A stretch of 49,336 nt of DNA from a virus: IMG/VR virus record IMGVR_UViG_3300035701_000053, positions 1 to 49,336 of that record; one strand, 5' to 3'. A program made the position numbers and the translations under genes. The notes under the pieces are model-generated. The model saw nothing but the letters and a program-made list of their open reading frames with translations, was not told the DNA's origin and ran no database searches. Shown piece by piece: positions 46,329 through 49,336 of the stretch (positions within the stretch are counted from its first letter, which is position 1; the number at the start of each line of letters is the position of its first letter).

Positions 46329-48779
46329 ATGCGGGACCTGACCTTCGCGATGTATAGAAACCTTGGCGACGTCGACGGGGAGGTCGTCGAGCAGAGTTGG
46401 GAAGAATGGGTCGAGCTTCTGCTCGCCTACGACGTTCGAGGAAGGCCCGAGGACTCGGGCGACGAGCGCGCCCTCGGGCTCGGGAAGGACGGACCCTGCG
46501 TCGTCCTCGGGCGGGTCGAGGGGAAGCGGAAGGCGTCGAGCGTCCGCGAGATCCACGCCCTCGGGCTCGACTTCGACGGAGTTCGCGAGGAGGAACTCGA
46601 CCGAGCCCTCGCCGCGCTCGACCCCTTCGAGCACGTTCTCTACACGACGCACAAGCACGGCTCGAAGGTCGCGGGACCGTTCTCGCGCGTCCGCGTCGTG
46701 CTGCCTCTGCTCGAACCCCTCGCCCCGTCGAAGTTCAAAAGCGCCTGGAAGGTCCTTTGGGAGACGACCGGATCGGTCGCGGACGAGGCGGCGAAGGACG
46801 TCTCCCGGGTCTTCTTCCTCCCGTCCACATTCGACCCGTCGATCTGCTTCGCGGGGCGGAGCGCCCGGGAGCGGTGGATCTCCGAGGCGGACCTCCAAGT
46901 CGCCCGAGCCGTCCCGCTCTCCCCGCTCGACGTCTTCCGACGAGTCCGAAAAAACCACGAGTTGCGAGAGCCGGCAAGAGCGGTCGTCGAGGGGAGGTCC
47001 TTCGCGACCGAGGGAGCCCGACACGACACGTCGCTGCTGCTGACGTGGATGCTAGCTAAAAAGTCGACGAGCTTCTCCGACGACGAGATCCGATCCTCCT
47101 TCCGAGCCTCGGTCGAGCAGATGGAGGGCTTCGACGTCGAGGACGTCGTCGCCTCGTATCGCGGGGCGATCGAGAAGGTCGGGGAAGACTCCGCGGTCGA
47201 GGGAGGCCCCGAGAACCCATACACGGACGCGGAACTCGACGCCATAGCAGAGCGCCAAGGGTGCGCTCGCGAGGACCTCGGGCAACGTTGGGTCATCCAG
47301 AAGAAGGAGACCTATTACGTCCTGTGCGCTGACGGAGCATACGACGGGCCCATCTTCGCTGCGGAGGCGAGGCCCGCGCTCGCGCAAAACCTCGCCCGCG
47401 CTCCCGTCCGCCTGAACGAGCCGACGAAGCGGGGCTTCCGGAGGAGGTCGGTCTCGGAGATCGTCGAGGACCACGGGCAGTGCGCCCGCGAGGTCGTCTT
47501 CGACCTAACCCGGAAGTTCACGTCGTACGACGCCACGGAGCGGGTCCTGTACGACGCGACGAGACCGATCCGGGAGGGGCTCGTCCCGCGGTTCGACGAG
47601 TCCTTCGACGAGTTCCTCCGGGTCTTCTCGGGCGACCTTTACGACCGCCTGTCGGATTGGGTTGCCTGCGCTCCGGACGCCACCAAGCTCTTGTGCGCTC
47701 TGTACCTCTCCGGGCCTCCGGGAGTCGGGAAGAACTTCCTCGTGTCCGGTCTGGCGAAGCTCTGGCACTCGGGCGACGCGACCCCGCTCGACGCGGTCCT
47801 CGGGCAGTTCAACGCGGACCTCGCGCGCTGTCCTCTGGTTATCGCGGACGAGGCGATCCCGCACGAGTGGAAGTGGGGAAACGTGACGACCCGCCTCCGC
47901 GCGATGATCTCCGCATATCAGCATAATTTTTCGGCCAAGTACATGCCCGGGTCGATCCTTCGAGGAGCGATGCGGCTCGTCCTATGCGCGAACAACGACT
48001 CGCTCCTTCGGTCGCCCGAGGTCATAACTCCGGACGACCACGAGGCGATCGGACAACGGTTCCTATACATCGAGATCCTAAGCGAGGCGAAGGACGTCCT
48101 CTCCGGGATGTCGAGCGAGAAGCGGGACGCCCTCTCGGAGCGCGGTATCGCGGAGCATGCTCTATTCCTCGCGCAGTCTCGCGAGGTCGTCCGAGGTCAT
48201 CGCTTTTGGGTCGAAGGAGACCCGAACAAAGCGAGGAAGATGCTGTTGACTGCCGGCGACTTCCACTCGCTCGTCTGTCAGTGGCTCGTCTTGTACCTGA
48301 TGAATCCCGAGCCTATAAACGCGAAGAACGACGGGTTGATCCGGATCGACAAGGAGCGCGGGAAATACCTCGTCAACGTCCAAGCCATAATCGACGGTTG
48401 GACGGTCTACCATCCGACGACGAAGCACGAGCCTGTAATCTCGAAGGTGAACCGCGTCCTCCGCGAGGTCGGGCTCCGCGACCAACGGCAGCTTTGGTTC
48501 CGAGGGCGTCGGATACGATACCGCGAGATCGACGTCGAGCGTCTGTTCGCGTGGTCGGAGCGGAACGATTGGGGCGACCGCGAGACGATGGAGGTGACGC
48601 TCGGGCTGCGGAAGCGGGAGGAGGGAGCCGACTTGACCGAGGACGTGGCGAGCCTGACGACCGTCGGGAAGGGTGCGAAGGAGAAGCTCCGCGAGATGCG
48701 GGAGCAGAAGCGGGATACGAACGCGGACCCCGAGGACCCCGGGCTCGTCGACGAGCGAGGGGACAGGGTGCCGTTTTGA
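46329..48779 (+). CDS. Primase-polymerase/SF3 helicase, 816 aa
   Basis: The N-terminal part (about 60-200) has a primase-polymerase (AEP-like) pattern: G-L-D-F-D-G-V (D81, D83), Y-T-T-H-K-H (105-110), R-V-R-V-V-L-P-L (120-127). The C-terminal part is an SF3 helicase: Walker A G-P-P-G-V-G-K-N (462-469), Walker B P-L-V-I-A-D-E (502-508) and motif C V-L-C-A-N-N-D. This bifunctional D5-type protein would prime and unwind for the family A polymerase. The gene lies just downstream of the attenuator, so its level may set the switch to replication. It is the first gene of the rightward right-end unit. Confidence 0.88.
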   Translation: MRDLTFAMYRNLGDVDGEVVEQSWEEWVELLLAYDVRGRPEDSGDERALGLGKDGPCVVLGRVEGKRKASSVREIHALGLDFDGVREEELDRALAALDPFEHVLYTTHKHGSKVAGPFSRVRVVLPLLEPLAPSKFKSAWKVLWETTGSVADEAAKDVSRVFFLPSTFDPSICFAGRSARERWISEADLQVARAVPLSPLDVFRRVRKNHELREPARAVVEGRSFATEGARHDTSLLLTWMLAKKSTSFSDDEIRSSFRASVEQMEGFDVEDVVASYRGAIEKVGEDSAVEGGPENPYTDAELDAIAERQGCAREDLGQRWVIQKKETYYVLCADGAYDGPIFAAEARPALAQNLARAPVRLNEPTKRGFRRRSVSEIVEDHGQCAREVVFDLTRKFTSYDATERVLYDATRPIREGLVPRFDESFDEFLRVFSGDLYDRLSDWVACAPDATKLLCALYLSGPPGVGKNFLVSGLAKLWHSGDATPLDAVLGQFNADLARCPLVIADEAIPHEWKWGNVTTRLRAMISAYQHNFSAKYMPGSILRGAMRLVLCANNDSLLRSPEVITPDDHEAIGQRFLYIEILSEAKDVLSGMSSEKRDALSERGIAEHALFLAQSREVVRGHRFWVEGDPNKARKMLLTAGDFHSLVCQWLVLYLMNPEPINAKNDGLIRIDKERGKYLVNVQAIIDGWTVYHPTTKHEPVISKVNRVLREVGLRDQRQLWFRGRRIRYREIDVERLFAWSERNDWGDRETMEVTLGLRKREEGADLTEDVASLTTVGKGAKEKLREMREQKRDTNADPEDPGLVDERGDRVPF

Positions 48780-49135
48780 GCGAGCAACTTAAACTAGGAG
48801 GGGTCGACCGAGGCGTCGCTCTGTTCGAGCTTCGCGGGTCGTCGACGTTCGCGATCCGCTACTTCTCAAAGAAATACGGGATACCGATCCTGACGAAGGC
48901 GAGCGAGTTGCCGACGTTCTCGACGATCCTCTTCTCCGCTCATAGCGTCCGCGACGCGCTCGCGATGGCGAGGCTCGCGGAGAAGCGTCCCGCGAAGCAG
49001 GAGTGGATCGTCGGAGGGAGCGCGACCGCGAAAGCAGACATCGGAGATGTGCCACGCATCGAGTTGTTCGCGAGACCACCGGTTGCGATTGGATGGGACG
49101 CCTGGGGAAATGAAATAAAGGAGGACGCAGAATGA
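48776..49135 (+). CDS. Hypothetical protein, 119 aa
   Basis: TTG start (48776) overlaps the primase stop; an ATG would give a much shorter protein. Contains G-V-A-L-F-E-L, then F-A-I-R-Y-F-S-K-K-Y-G-I-P-I-L-T-K, a middle A-L-A-M-A-R-L-A-E and a possible nucleotide-binding-like V-G-G-S-A-T. It may be an alpha-beta domain protein, but no family is recognised. It touches the following gene with a four-base overlap. Confidence 0.6.
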   Translation: MSEQLKLGGVDRGVALFELRGSSTFAIRYFSKKYGIPILTKASELPTFSTILFSAHSVRDALAMARLAEKRPAKQEWIVGGSATAKADIGDVPRIELFARPPVAIGWDAWGNEIKEDAE

Positions 49136-49336
49136 ATGACGAAGAAAAACGCGACGCCATAGAACTGATGCTGTTGAATCTCGCCGATGTCAAATTAGAC
49201 ATTCAGCAGCCAGATGAAGCACGGAGTAATCGTGTTGTTGCCAGGTGGTCGAGGGACGCATGTAGAAATCGGACTTGCGCTTGCATTCGGGCGAGATGTG
49301 ACACTAATCGGTTGTCGCCGCGGCAGGCCAAGCTGC
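49132..49336 (+). CDS. Partial nucleoside-deoxyribosyltransferase-like protein, frames disrupted at window end
   Basis: AAAGGAGG precedes ATG 49132. The first frame reads sensibly to about residue 28 (I-E-L-M-L-L-N-L-A-D-V-K-L), then becomes R- and C-rich. A second frame from ATG 49214 encodes V-I-V-L-L-P-G-G-R-G-T-H-V-E-I-G and L-A-L-A-F-G, the family signature of DUF4406/nucleoside 2-deoxyribosyltransferase-like proteins (LLPGGxGTHxExG). The two frames probably belong to one gene joined by a frameshift or to overlapping genes. The second frame runs to the last base; read across to position 1 it would stop after C-E-E-K in an ATGA overlap with the first gene. Confidence 0.55.
   Translation, partial: MNDEEKRDAIELMLLNLADVKLDIQQPDEARSNRVVARWSRDACRNRTCACIRARCDTNRLSPRQAKL

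Noticed and set aside
1-49336. Integrase or lysogeny repressor
   Set aside because: No recombinase motif was found; only a small winged-helix protein, so temperate lifestyle is not supported.

Overview
The window reads as one GC-rich tailed-phage genome (Caudoviricetes) with a contractile tail. The evidence is a sheath, a tube, a gp25/W-like wedge protein, a J-like wedge protein, a hub and a spike, together with large and small terminase, portal, capsid and a full replication set. I see no integrase, tRNA, rRNA or host housekeeping gene. The host cannot be named from the sequence. Nearly every gene pair overlaps by ATGA or by a few bases. Reading from the last base back to the first gives a plausible stop/start overlap, so the window may be a complete, circularly permuted genome, but this is unproven.

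Layout. Positions 1-13.5 kb (+ strand) hold early and replication genes: a Cas4/RecB-like Fe-S nuclease, an SF2 helicase, a possible single-stranded-DNA-binding protein, a family A DNA polymerase, a RuvC-like resolvase, a DUF932 protein, a winged-helix regulator and many small unknown genes. A four-gene cassette of different composition (5.0-6.25 kb) has repeated gene junctions. Positions 13.5-14.5 kb hold a terminator, a 300-base non-coding stretch and a secreted lytic enzyme. From 45.5 kb back to 14.5 kb everything is on the - strand. In transcription order it holds ParB-like, DNA C5-methyltransferase, CmoA-like, terminase small and large, portal, MuF, a giant enzyme-protease fusion, an XkdF-like scaffold-type protein, decoration protein, major capsid, connectors, neck, sheath, tube, tail chaperones with a -1 frameshift site, tape measure, baseplate, fibres, holin, spanin-like coiled coils and a caspase-like protein. 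Positions 45.5-46.3 kb are an 800-base control region with iterons, promoters, a leftward terminator and an attenuator-like terminator. Positions 46.3-49.3 kb (+) hold a primase-SF3 helicase and two smaller genes.

Two things stand out. First, a CmoA-like carboxy-SAM synthase gene overlaps a DNA cytosine-C5 methyltransferase whose motif X reads G-R-A-V-P-P instead of G-N-[AS]-V-P-P. This is the Asn-to-basic change that lets an engineered C5 methyltransferase use carboxy-SAM, so the phage may carry a natural cytosine carboxymethylation system. Second, the prohead protease is the C-terminus of a 1198-residue protein that also holds a nucleotidyltransferase-like domain, an ATP-dependent DNA ligase, a uracil-DNA-glycosylase-fold domain and a LigD phosphoesterase-like domain. 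This suggests repair enzymes built into, or released during, capsid maturation.

Together the genes describe a lytic-looking phage with its own replication proteins, modified DNA and a short simplified myovirus baseplate of the cyanophage Pam3 type. Codon use differs between the early/head genes and the tail genes, pointing to a mosaic origin.
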